Origin: Bacteroidetes bacterium UBA6221
GTDB lineage: Bacteria; Bacteroidota; Bacteroidia; Chitinophagales; Chitinophagaceae
DNA length: 64,000 nt
Reading direction: 5' to 3'
NCBI GenBank assembly: GCA_002421685.1
Contig: DISB01000015.1
Coordinates: 62,001-126,000, forward strand
Below the pieces are notes generated by a model. That model was not told the DNA's origin, did not search any database, and was given only the letters and a program-made list of their open reading frames with translations. The translations under genes and the position numbers were made by a program. Below are positions 32,052-40,274 of this stretch, in pieces; within the stretch, counting starts at the first letter, position 1; every line of letters begins with the position of its first letter.

Positions 32052-34441
32052 TCTGCAACAATTTGAAAGTTCTCTTTAATGCCAGTCGGCTTTGTATTCA
32101 CGCCTGCATCGGATAGTATTTTTTTGACAGCATCGGTGTTGTTCTGGCAATACTCATACAGCAACGGAATAATCTTGGTGTTCAATATACGTATCAAATC
32201 GGCTGGTTGCTTGTTGATAAAAAACGCATGACCGATAAAAAAATCAGGGTTCTTTTTCCAGCTATATATTGCCGTGTTAAGTGCTTCCAGTAATGCAGCC
32301 CACCACTGCCCCTCCTGATATTCAGGATACAGAGCTTTAAATTCAAAGCGACGACGCAAGGCTATGTCGAGAAGCGCAATAGAACGGTCTGCCGTGTTCA
32401 TCGTTCCGATAACATAGAGGTTGGGCGGCACACAGAATTTTTCATTCGAGTATGGCAGTTCAATCCACATTTCATTTTCTTCTCCAATCCTCTTGTCGTC
32501 TTCCAGCAAGGTTATAAGCTCACCGAATACTGCGGATATATTCGCCCTGTTGATTTCATCAATGAAAAGCGCAAATTGTTTTGAGGGCAGGTTCTTTGCC
32601 GCTTCAAATTTTGCGTTACGATTTATGACTGAATCGCTATAGCATTCATTAAAGGTTTCGTAACCAGCAAGCTTCAATGCTTCAAGGCAGCTATTGTAGA
32701 AAATTCCCTTTTTACGCTCAAATTGAAGATTGCCGTCGCCCATATCATCAAACTCGTCGTCCTTCAAAACTGGCTTTATCCCTTCGATAAAGTCTTCATA
32801 GCTGTACTTCTGGTGAAAGGTGATAAAATTAAAGCGTGTTTTAGATGTTACATCCTTAACAGGGGCTGTAAGTGGATTTGTTGCAATATCTATTATCTCT
32901 TGACCGATAATGTCCGAAAGTTCAGCAACCTTGTCATCCGCGATTGTCCACTTGTTCTTGTCTTCCTTGTGAAAGAGTTTTATTGACCTGCGCAGGCGGT
33001 TTTCTAATTGGGTTGATTCATCGTCAGCGTAGGAGTGCAAACTATTCCAAATCTGATTATACGGGTCTGTCTTGTTTGCAGGATTTAATTTCGCCGTGAC
33101 CAACGGATGCTGTATCAGTTCCGTTATGCCTATTGGTTCTTTTGACGCATTTATTACTGCCGCCAAAACCTTCCAAAGCGGAAAGGAAGGCACTTTATTC
33201 CTTAAAGCATCTTCTGGTGAGATGGTAATGCCCCTGTCCGTGAAATATTCGTCTTTATATTCATTCAGGCGATAGGTTTTACCTGTGCCGGGCGGGCCGT
33301 ATAAAATCGTGTTGATGAACAAGTCTATTTTTGCGCTCATATTCTGATTGGCTTTTTCAACCATGTTAAGAAGAATTTTATATTGCTTTTTCGTTGCCGA
33401 GAAATTTGTTCCCCGATGCCCCACTTTCATTTCTTCAAGCCCTTTTGTGTCTTTAATCTTTTGCCACAACAGAGGGTTGCCTGTCAGGGCATGTGTCAGT
33501 TCTATGCCAGCTTTCAAAGAAACTTTCGGCTCGTTCTTCCACAAATGGCTGTCGGGTGAATTTTCTTTTTCTTCGGGTGGTGAAGTAATACGGGCAAGGG
33601 CGTAGCAACCAGCTCGTTTGCCTGTAAGCCAAAGAATGACCTTGTCGCCCGTTTTTATCTTGTCTTTATGGGCGGTAACTGTCCAGTCATGCAGAACATC
33701 GTCGTGAACAGCCTTATCAAAATCAAATTCCGTCGGGTCGCCCTGAAATATCCAGTAATTGATAAAGCGGTCTTTCCAAAGGTTGAGGGCAATATTTCTT
33801 ATGTAGTGGTTGTTGACACGGCAAATGCCTTTTCTCTCCGAATATTCAAAAATATCGTCTTTCTCAAGTTCATACCATTCAGCCTTTGCTGTATTCACGT
33901 AGTCGTCATACTCGATTTGATATTTGGCAAACTCGCTTTCCAATGTAGGGTCATCCGTGACAGTCGTTGTCTCGCTGACAACTTTCGCAATGGCATAGAC
34001 GGTGAAACCTTCCGTGATGATGACCAAATCCCCAGGTCTGTACAATTTGTGATTCACGCCTATTACAATGGAGCGTGATTTTATCATTTCGTAGAAACTA
34101 TTCGGGTTTCCACTACCCCAAAAACAGCCAAGTTTAAAAACATTACCAGTCAATTCATATTCTTTGACTGCTTTAAGCGACTCATCTTTACCGACAATCT
34201 TAAAGCCCCAACCCTTCAAGTATCTGTTTGTCGGCTCGCCGCCACTTAGTGACCATTCCTTTACGCCATTTGCCAGCAAATTCGCATAGCGCATAATTTC
34301 TTTCGGTGGGTAGCTTTTGCCATTGATGACAACGTCAAATTTTGTTGAGGGCTCTAAAGTGATATTTTCGTCCTCGATTTTCTTAACGGCATCCAGAACG
34401 TGTTGCTGTGTAATACGGCTATAGTCAATCTCCTGTGACAT
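32048..34441 (-). CDS. mcrB: McrB-like GTPase with ScoMcrA-like head and PUA/EVE sensor domains
   Basis: A 797-residue motor subunit. Residues ~8-80 (HVLDAVKKIEDENI, KFDVVINGKSYPPKEIM) resemble the ScoMcrA-type N-terminal head. Residues ~97-215 look like one PUA/EVE-like module (GCFWGSGNPNSFYEMI, YRPGDLVIIT). Residues ~226-365 look like a second EVE domain (INYWIFQGDPTEFDFDKA, GDKVILWLTGKRAGCYALA). The McrB AAA+ domain follows: Walker A GPPGTGKT at 382-389, Walker B LFIDEINR at 625-632, and the GTPase signature GTMNTADRS at 679-687. EVE/PUA modules read modified bases, so it probably detects modified cytosine. The ATG at 34441 is chosen over one at 34480 because the head domain begins there. 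Confidence 0.9.
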   Translation of the reverse strand: MSQEIDYSRITQQHVLDAVKKIEDENITLEPSTKFDVVINGKSYPPKEIMRYANLLANGVKEWSLSGGEPTNRYLKGWGFKIVGKDESLKAVKEYELTGNVFKLGCFWGSGNPNSFYEMIKSRSIVIGVNHKLYRPGDLVIITEGFTVYAIAKVVSETTTVTDDPTLESEFAKYQIEYDDYVNTAKAEWYELEKDDIFEYSERKGICRVNNHYIRNIALNLWKDRFINYWIFQGDPTEFDFDKAVHDDVLHDWTVTAHKDKIKTGDKVILWLTGKRAGCYALARITSPPEEKENSPDSHLWKNEPKVSLKAGIELTHALTGNPLLWQKIKDTKGLEEMKVGHRGTNFSATKKQYKILLNMVEKANQNMSAKIDLFINTILYGPPGTGKTYRLNEYKDEYFTDRGITISPEDALRNKVPSFPLWKVLAAVINASKEPIGITELIQHPLVTAKLNPANKTDPYNQIWNSLHSYADDESTQLENRLRRSIKLFHKEDKNKWTIADDKVAELSDIIGQEIIDIATNPLTAPVKDVTSKTRFNFITFHQKYSYEDFIEGIKPVLKDDEFDDMGDGNLQFERKKGIFYNSCLEALKLAGYETFNECYSDSVINRNAKFEAAKNLPSKQFALFIDEINRANISAVFGELITLLEDDKRIGEENEMWIELPYSNEKFCVPPNLYVIGTMNTADRSIALLDIALRRRFEFKALYPEYQEGQWWAALLEALNTAIYSWKKNPDFFIGHAFFINKQPADLIRILNTKIIPLLYEYCQNNTDAVKKILSDAGVNTKPTGIKENFQIVAE

Positions 34442-34532
34442 GAATGTATTGTTCAAATTGATATTGCCTAAAAATAACAATTATCCACAATGATGCGACA
34501 TGAAAAAGCCTGCAAAATTGCAGGCTAAATAT

Positions 34533-34748
34533 TTACATCAGGAACAATCCCATTTGACCGACCGTTTTTTGTGGTACAGGCTTATTGTGGTTTAACTTCC
34601 TGACGAGATAGTGAACGGTAATGTCTTCGTTGCTCACTATCGCCCAAGCTGCTTTTAGTGCGTTTGACCGTGTCTTTGTCCTGCTCTTTTGAATATCCCA
34701 CGACAATCGCATCAGACGGGATAATTTCATCTTCATGTTGCTGCTCAT
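34533..34748 (-). CDS. Small basic protein of unknown function
   Basis: 71 residues from the ATG at 34748 (83 from 34784). It is strongly basic: MKLSRLMRLSWDIQKS, TRSNALKAAWAI, VRKLNHNKPVPQKT. I recall similar small basic proteins on Bacteroidota mobile elements, but the family is not identified. It lies ~90 bases upstream of mcrB in the same direction and could be co-expressed. Confidence 0.5.
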   Translation of the reverse strand: MSSNMKMKLSRLMRLSWDIQKSRTKTRSNALKAAWAIVSNEDITVHYLVRKLNHNKPVPQKTVGQMGLFLM

Positions 34749-34784
34749 AAAATGTCCGTTTTTACTGTGAAACCATATAGGCAA

Positions 34785-35255
34785 AATCCATCTCTTGCCT
34801 TTTGATAAGCCGCAAAAAGGGAACGTACTGACGATGGAGAAAGTTTTGGCGAAACAAAATACTACCCGAATGGGTGGAGATTTTTTTCGTCAAACGTGCA
34901 AGCGAAGGGCAACGAAGGGCAGACTTTCGTAGGCGGCAAGGACGTGGACTAACTTTGCTGCGTCAAAAGGCAAATATGAAACAATAGCTTTCTTCCACAT
35001 TTCGCGTTAGGGATTGTAACGGAAATCGAAGATTGCAGAGTAAAGCCCGACCCGAAGGGAAACGCCCGATGCCTAAAATGGGTGATTTCCCCGTTGCGTG
35101 AATGAATATTTTTTCTAAACTTGCATCGTTCACAACTACAAAGAGTTTTCATGGTGATAGGGTTTATAGGGGCTGACCTGTTCTCGGGTCGGCTTTTTCT
35201 TTAACAAACAAGCTTATAACCCATAAATCATTCAGATGTTTTTTATTTTTAGGAC
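34785..35255. other. Non-coding region with a motif-terminator unit
   Basis: 470 bases without a credible gene. It contains a repeated motif at 35152-35172 followed by a terminator (35172-35202). The rest has AACGAAGGGC direct repeats near 34910 but no other structure I can support. A small RNA is possible. Confidence 0.5.
35152..35202 (+). terminator. TGGTGATAGGG motif plus terminator hairpin, copy 1
   Basis: TGGTGATAGGGTTTATAGGG leads into a hairpin GCTGACC-TGTTCTC-GGTCGGC followed by TTTTTC. A closely similar arrangement occurs at 53379-53438 elsewhere in the element. Confidence 0.6.
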
Positions 35256-35528
35256 ATGGAAGTAATCTGCATTGAAGACCAAGCCTTTTATGCCCTGCTG
35301 GACAAAGCCGTAGAGAGAATAAAAAGCACCCTTGACGGCGGTGCAAAAGAAAGATGGGTGGACGATAAAGAAGCTATGCTGTTGCTGAAAATCAAATCAC
35401 GAACAACACTCCAGCACTTGCGCGACGAGGGCAAAATACGATTCAGCCAGCCACAAAAGAGGGTCATTCTATATGACCGCCTTTCTATCGCTGAATATCT
35501 TGAAAAACACGCTAAAGACACTTTTTAA
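35256..35528 (+). CDS. Helix-turn-helix DNA-binding protein (excisionase-like)
   Basis: A 90-residue protein with a short N-terminal helix (DQAFYALLDKAVERIKS) and a MerR-type helix-turn-helix (WVDDKEAMLLLKIKSRTTLQ), ending in a wing, FSQPQKRVILYDRLSIAEYL. The same layout is common in Bacteroidota conjugative and mobilizable elements, where such proteins control excision or accessory genes. It overlaps nothing and is followed 3 bases later by the next small gene, so they form one unit. Confidence 0.85.
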   Translation: MEVICIEDQAFYALLDKAVERIKSTLDGGAKERWVDDKEAMLLLKIKSRTTLQHLRDEGKIRFSQPQKRVILYDRLSIAEYLEKHAKDTF

Positions 35529-35530
35529 AG

Positions 35531-35824
35531 ATGGAGAACAACGAAGAAAACGAATACATAGCCACAGCAGAAGGCCAGCAATATTTAAAGGGCTTTAATG
35601 ACGGCTATCTAATGGCTGAACACATGCCCGAAGTCGTGAAAGCCCTTGCCGATGTTAAAGAGAAAACGCCGCATGTTGAGGGCTTTCTTGACGGTGCAAA
35701 CCAATATGAGCAGGACAAAGAATTGTCAAAGGATGCAGATAAGTTCAAAAGCACTTCATGGGAAATACCTAAAGATAACGAACCTGATAAAGATGCCGAA
35801 CATGACTTGGAGCGCGATACTTAA
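35531..35824 (+). CDS. Small acidic protein of Bacteroidota mobile elements
   Basis: 97 residues, acidic, without recognised domain. An N-terminal segment TAEGQQYLKGFNDGYLMAEH and a second related GFLDGANQYEQDKEL form two short G-F-x-D-G repeats; the C-terminus is Asp/Glu/Lys-rich and probably disordered. It directly follows the HTH gene (2 bases between them), so it is likely co-expressed. Function is unknown. Confidence 0.7.
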   Translation: MENNEENEYIATAEGQQYLKGFNDGYLMAEHMPEVVKALADVKEKTPHVEGFLDGANQYEQDKELSKDADKFKSTSWEIPKDNEPDKDAEHDLERDT

Positions 35825-36363
35825 CGGTCTGGTTCAGTGTCGTCCTTGTCTTTTTCTGCGGATTTATTGAATTCCTCGGACGGTGAACGCTCCCACACTG
35901 TTTTGCCTTTGTTCGAGAGAAAGTCGAAACGGTCTTGCTTATCTGTCTGGTTTGCAGGCGGCTGTTCGGTTGGCTCTATGGCTTCATTGAAAGCTTCCTT
36001 AACTTCCCCCTTCTTATAGTCACGGACTTGCTTGTTATTTTCGACTGTCTTTTGTGTATATTCAGACAATGTCTCAATGTGGCTATTCGCTAACTCTCGT
36101 ATCTCCACATTGTTTGCTGCAATCTCTTCAATCTCTTGTATTGCTGTGTCGACTGCTTTTTGAATTTCATTTTGATACTGCCCTGCCAATTTCAAGCTTT
36201 TTTCAGGAGGGGCATAAGTGGTATCTGGACGAAGTTCATGATTCCCCCTCATAAGGGTTTCTATTTTCTTCGTCAGAGTGGCTATGGCGGCTACGGTCGC
36301 TTCATAATTTTCCGTTACTTGCTGTTCAGGAGTAAGCTGCTTTTTTTCATTGTTATCAGACAT
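35821..36363 (-). CDS. Coiled-coil protein of unknown function
   Basis: 180 residues. Residues ~15-140 are long helices with heptad character (VTENYEATVAAIATLTKKI, IQKAVDTAIQEIEEIAANNV, SHIETLSEYTQKTVENNKQ). The tail is rich in charged residues. The gene overlaps the end of the preceding small acidic gene by 4 bases in a convergent arrangement, and diverges from the 387-residue gene at 36405. It may be an accessory mobilization factor, but this rests on position only. Confidence 0.65.
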   Translation of the reverse strand: MSDNNEKKQLTPEQQVTENYEATVAAIATLTKKIETLMRGNHELRPDTTYAPPEKSLKLAGQYQNEIQKAVDTAIQEIEEIAANNVEIRELANSHIETLSEYTQKTVENNKQVRDYKKGEVKEAFNEAIEPTEQPPANQTDKQDRFDFLSNKGKTVWERSPSEEFNKSAEKDKDDTEPDR

Positions 36364-36404
36364 AAGATTATTGTTTTGGCACGCCTAAAAACTTGTGCTA
36401 AAAT

Positions 36405-37568
36405 ATGAAAAAACACAATTGGCGGGAACTACTTGCAATGGAGCAAAAGCCGAAAAGCTGCGTAAAGACCGACGCTCAAACCCTGCAAGATATGTTGGCT
36501 TACTCAAGTCTGCTTGGGTATCTAGCACACGGTAAAATTACACTCAAGCTGATACACGATATTGGTATGTCTGCATCGTCTGTCGATATTAGAAACTCAC
36601 CCTTCAATGACGCATATTTGGCTGTAAGAGATAAAGCTCTGGCAACAAAAGATGCAATTTTAGGCCAAATGACGGATGCTGATTTAGAGAGACTAAAGCA
36701 GCATCCATTAGGCGACAGGTTTATCCTTGAAGACCTCAAAATTTATAAAATAATGAAAAAGGTTGACGCTTTTTTCTACAGGAGGTTTTTTGAACTTCCC
36801 GTTGAAGTCATTAACGTACACAAAAAAGCTTACAGTGAGTTTTTTGATACCTTAATTAATCCTGCGGCCTTTGCGTTATATAGCAACGCTGAGGAATCCG
36901 ATAGAGAGAAGCGGTGGCAACAGGAACTAGATACAAGTAAGGCCATTCTTATGTTCGGGCTTATTAACGACCAATTTAAAGGACATGCCCTTGATTGGAA
37001 TGAGCTATATATATACTGCAATGCACTCACTCAACATCAAGGAAGTGCGGAATGGCAAATTCATCAGCACCTTGGTTATATTTTTGCGGCACCTCACTTT
37101 ATCTCCTGCCATAACAGGACTAGGCAGGAGATAGCTTTACATCAAAGTGGCCAGACCACCGAAAAACAATTGTCAGATGCTATCTACGAGCATGTTCAGC
37201 GTTTGCGAAATACAGAGATAAAGCTCAACGACTGCTATACTAAAGCCATATACGATGATGCGGATATGGCGAAATATAACAACGAACATGAAGGTCTGAT
37301 ATCCAAGGCAAGGGAGCGGATTTCCCGACTGCTGGGTTATCCCCCCGAACTACGCCACTCGCTTTACGCCGAGCTATATTTGCGTACCCCAATGTCGTCT
37401 GACGACTGGACTGATAGCGACGATGCAATGATGTGCGACTTCATGGCACTTAATGCAATCAAATACCGTGAAGTATTGCTTGCAGAAGGTGAAGAAGCGG
37501 CAGACAGGTCGCCACTGCTCGCTATGCAGGAGCCTTTTAAATCGCAATTTCAAAAAAAGCATGAGTGA
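36405..37568 (+). CDS. 387-residue protein of unknown function
   Basis: No family is recognised. The protein is soluble and mostly helical: SLLGYLAHGKITLKLIHDIG near the N-terminus, YKIMKKVDAFFYRRFFELPV in the middle, and LLGYPPELRHSLYAELYLRT near the end. No signal peptide or membrane segment is seen. It lies 54 bases before the coupling ATPase gene in the same direction and is probably part of the same transfer operon. It could be an auxiliary relaxosome or substrate-recruitment protein; this is inference from position. Confidence 0.65.
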   Translation: MKKHNWRELLAMEQKPKSCVKTDAQTLQDMLAYSSLLGYLAHGKITLKLIHDIGMSASSVDIRNSPFNDAYLAVRDKALATKDAILGQMTDADLERLKQHPLGDRFILEDLKIYKIMKKVDAFFYRRFFELPVEVINVHKKAYSEFFDTLINPAAFALYSNAEESDREKRWQQELDTSKAILMFGLINDQFKGHALDWNELYIYCNALTQHQGSAEWQIHQHLGYIFAAPHFISCHNRTRQEIALHQSGQTTEKQLSDAIYEHVQRLRNTEIKLNDCYTKAIYDDADMAKYNNEHEGLISKARERISRLLGYPPELRHSLYAELYLRTPMSSDDWTDSDDAMMCDFMALNAIKYREVLLAEGEEAADRSPLLAMQEPFKSQFQKKHE

Positions 37569-37622
37569 TAATTAGAAGTTATCTCATATTTTTTTATTTT
37601 CATGGTTCAAACCTGAAAAGGT

Positions 37623-39167
37623 ATGAGCGCGGAAAAGTTCTCACTTGACAATATACTTATAACATTTCCCGCCGACAGCACCGGAAAACAAACTTACTGG
37701 ACAAACCGTAACGCTGTTGAAGGAGTACAGATATTCGGCGGCATCGGGTCTGGTAAGACATCAGGCTCCGGTCGTACTCTTGCACTTAAATACCTGGCTG
37801 CTGGCTTTGGCGGTCTTGTTCTGACGGTAAAGCCGCAAGAGCGTCAAGAATGGGAGAAATACTGCGAAATTGCCGGACGGCTTGACGACCTTGTTATTAT
37901 CTCCCCAGACAAGGAAAACTACTTTAATTTTCTTGAATACGAAAGCACTGCACACAAGGGGGCGCAGGCTACAGAAAATCTTCTGCAAGTCCTCAAGACA
38001 GTTATTCGTTCCAGTGAAGAAAAACAAGGAGGAAAAAGCGAAGACCCTTTTTGGGAAACGGCTGTCGATATGCTGATTGCAAACACAATCGACCTTTGCC
38101 AACTCGCCTTCAACAAAGTAACGGTCGCATTGCTTTATGAACTTGTTCTCACCATACCCAATCCCTACATAAATTCTAGCGAAGAAGACACTCGAAAGAC
38201 ATTTGAAGAAGCATTTTCAAGGGTAGAAGACGAAATACAGAAATCCACAAAAAATGAACTCTACAAGTTGCCTGAAGAAGTACAGGAGCTAATACATTAT
38301 TCTCCCAACAGGGAAAGAATGATTGAAGACCGAGTGCCAGAGTATAGAATTTTCAATTTGGTCAAACATTTTTTCCATCGCTCCTACGTTAAGCTACCCC
38401 AAAAAACACGGTCTATCATTGACTTTTCGTTTACAGGCTTTCTGTTCGGGCTTATGCGCGACCCTGTTTATTCTTTATTCTGTGTTCACCCAACTACGGC
38501 AAGCGTCAGGCCTGAACAATGCTACGAGAATGGCAAAATCATCCTCATTGACCTGCCTGTAAAACTACACCATAAGGCAGGCCGTGACTGTCAAATTCTA
38601 TACAAGTACGTCTGGCAGAGGGCAATGGAACGAAGGGGGGAAACAAAGGACGCGGACAGGCCTGTTTTCTTATGGGCTGATGAAGCGCAGAATTTCATAC
38701 ATGAACACGACGCTGACTTTCAGGCGACGGCGCGTAGCAGTAAAGTCGCTACCGTTTATATATCGCAAAATCTGCCCAATTATTTTGGAAGTATGGGTGG
38801 GAACAAAGCCGAATACAAGGTCAAGAGTTTCCTTGGCACTTTGGCAACCAAGATATTTCACGCCAATGCAGATATAGAAACGAATAGATATGCTTCGGAT
38901 TTAATAGGAGAAGAAGAAAGGGCAAATTACACCGCGAGCTTAGGTACAGATAAGGATGCAGCATCAACTTCAGTATCACAAGTACGCAAAAAAATAGTTC
39001 CGCCAGAGCAATTCGGGTTGCTCAAAACAGGGGGAAAACCCAATGCAGGGGTTGTCGAGGGTTATATGCACATTCAGGGGGCAAAGACAAACACGGGGGG
39101 AAATCATATATGTGCAAATTTCAGGCAGGACTATGAGCCAAAGTCACTTAAAACTGAACTAATATGA
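37623..39167 (+). CDS. VirD4/TraD-like coupling ATPase without membrane anchor
   Basis: A 514-residue type IV coupling protein-like ATPase, which would link the relaxase-DNA complex to a mating channel. Walker A GGIGSGKT lies at residues 39-46 and Walker B VFLWADEAQNF near residue 352; a TraM-recognition-like C-terminus (FLGTLATKIFHANADIETNRY) follows. Canonical VirD4/TraD proteins start with two membrane helices; here the ATPase core begins almost at once and no membrane helix is visible. The next gene, overlapping by 4 bases (ATGA), encodes a membrane protein that may provide the anchor. Confidence 0.88.
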   Translation: MSAEKFSLDNILITFPADSTGKQTYWTNRNAVEGVQIFGGIGSGKTSGSGRTLALKYLAAGFGGLVLTVKPQERQEWEKYCEIAGRLDDLVIISPDKENYFNFLEYESTAHKGAQATENLLQVLKTVIRSSEEKQGGKSEDPFWETAVDMLIANTIDLCQLAFNKVTVALLYELVLTIPNPYINSSEEDTRKTFEEAFSRVEDEIQKSTKNELYKLPEEVQELIHYSPNRERMIEDRVPEYRIFNLVKHFFHRSYVKLPQKTRSIIDFSFTGFLFGLMRDPVYSLFCVHPTTASVRPEQCYENGKIILIDLPVKLHHKAGRDCQILYKYVWQRAMERRGETKDADRPVFLWADEAQNFIHEHDADFQATARSSKVATVYISQNLPNYFGSMGGNKAEYKVKSFLGTLATKIFHANADIETNRYASDLIGEEERANYTASLGTDKDAASTSVSQVRKKIVPPEQFGLLKTGGKPNAGVVEGYMHIQGAKTNTGGNHICANFRQDYEPKSLKTELI

Positions 39168-40081
39168 CAGACCACTTGCAACAAGAGGGGCAGCTTGAAG
39201 ATAAGCCCAAGCCTGATGCTCCTCCACCCAATGGCGAACCGCCTGTAATGCGACAAACGCCAATCCAGAGAAACCGCAGGACGGTTTTTGCGCGTAAGAA
39301 TCCGGTTAAGGATTTCTTCATATCCATGTTTTCCTTCCTCGGCTCGCCGTGCTGCCTTTTACTGGAAGTGTTTATCCGAAAAGATTTTGGAGAAAGGTAT
39401 TTCAAGCTTTCAGGGGCAATCGTTCTTGCCCTGATTGTCGCAGCTATTCCACTGCTATCCCTGACAGACCTTGGCAGCTTTAATCCGGACGAATATATGG
39501 GCGGGGTTGACAGGGAAGAATACTCGATGCGTCGTAATGTGTCTTTCCTTGTCGAATGGTTTTCATGGTATGCCTTTTTAGCCGCATTCATTATTATGAG
39601 TGTCAAACATTACCGTGACCAGAAAGAAGCACCTTCGGTATTTCAAGCGAGAAAATACAGTCTTTATACAGGTCGGAACTTCGATTTTTTTAAAGGATTG
39701 CTGGGTAAGCTTGGGCCTCTTGGCAAAGCAAACCGTCGTACTGTGGAAATAGTTATCGAGCCTGCTTTCTTTCTGGTTATCGGCCTTATTCTCTGGCAGA
39801 CGCTTGGTCAAACCGTCGGACTTCTGATTGTCATTTCGAGCCTAATGTACTCCTTGAGTTACCTTGCCCGTTACGATGAAGCTGACAACTATATGATGGA
39901 CAAACTTGATAGCATCATCATTAATAGGGAACTTCAAAACGTACTGGTCAATGAACTTGCTGCTGAGAATGCAGGCTATGTTGAAAACAGAGGTCAGTTA
40001 CCCAAGCAGGATGATATTAGAAAGCTACTCTACCAACAGATAAAAAATGACCACTCACCCGAAGGTGTGGACATAGCCTGA
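39164..40081 (+). CDS. Membrane partner of the coupling ATPase
   Basis: 305 residues with about four membrane segments (near residues 87-104, 130-150, 204-222 and 225-240) and a cytoplasmic C-terminal tail of ~60 residues (NYMMDKLDSIIINRELQNVL). The Pro-rich N-terminus (DKPKPDAPPPNGEPPVMRQT) is disordered. It is translationally coupled to the ATPase gene (ATGA overlap). I infer that it supplies in trans the membrane part missing from the ATPase. Similar TraD-adjacent membrane proteins exist in IncI-type systems, but no sequence match can be claimed. Confidence 0.7.
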   Translation: MTDHLQQEGQLEDKPKPDAPPPNGEPPVMRQTPIQRNRRTVFARKNPVKDFFISMFSFLGSPCCLLLEVFIRKDFGERYFKLSGAIVLALIVAAIPLLSLTDLGSFNPDEYMGGVDREEYSMRRNVSFLVEWFSWYAFLAAFIIMSVKHYRDQKEAPSVFQARKYSLYTGRNFDFFKGLLGKLGPLGKANRRTVEIVIEPAFFLVIGLILWQTLGQTVGLLIVISSLMYSLSYLARYDEADNYMMDKLDSIIINRELQNVLVNELAAENAGYVENRGQLPKQDDIRKLLYQQIKNDHSPEGVDIA

Positions 40082-40119
40082 GCACTGCACAGGGGAGAAG
40101 TCTGATACAAAAACTGAAA

Positions 40120-40232
40120 TGATTAGGCACTGTCCACCCGAAGCGGTGAGCTGTGCCCAGACAGCACGACGTAGGCAGTGCTGCCAAGTTTAACCAAGTA
40201 TTTCATTCATTAACCAAGTTTTTCAAATGACG
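40120..40232. other. Candidate origin of transfer (oriT)
   Basis: It lies directly upstream of the relaxase gene. It has a nested inverted repeat: outer GCACTG (40127-40132) with CAGTGC (40176-40181), inner GCTGT (40150-40154) with ACAGC (40161-40165). Two direct repeats TAACCAAGT start at 40191 and 40211, exactly 20 bp apart, each followed by a T-rich run. Inverted repeats plus iteron-like direct repeats beside a relaxase gene are typical of oriT; the nic site is not identified. Confidence 0.5.
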
Positions 40233-40274
40233 ATTTCGGGGCTGTAGCCGTGGAAATGGATTTAAAATATTTCC

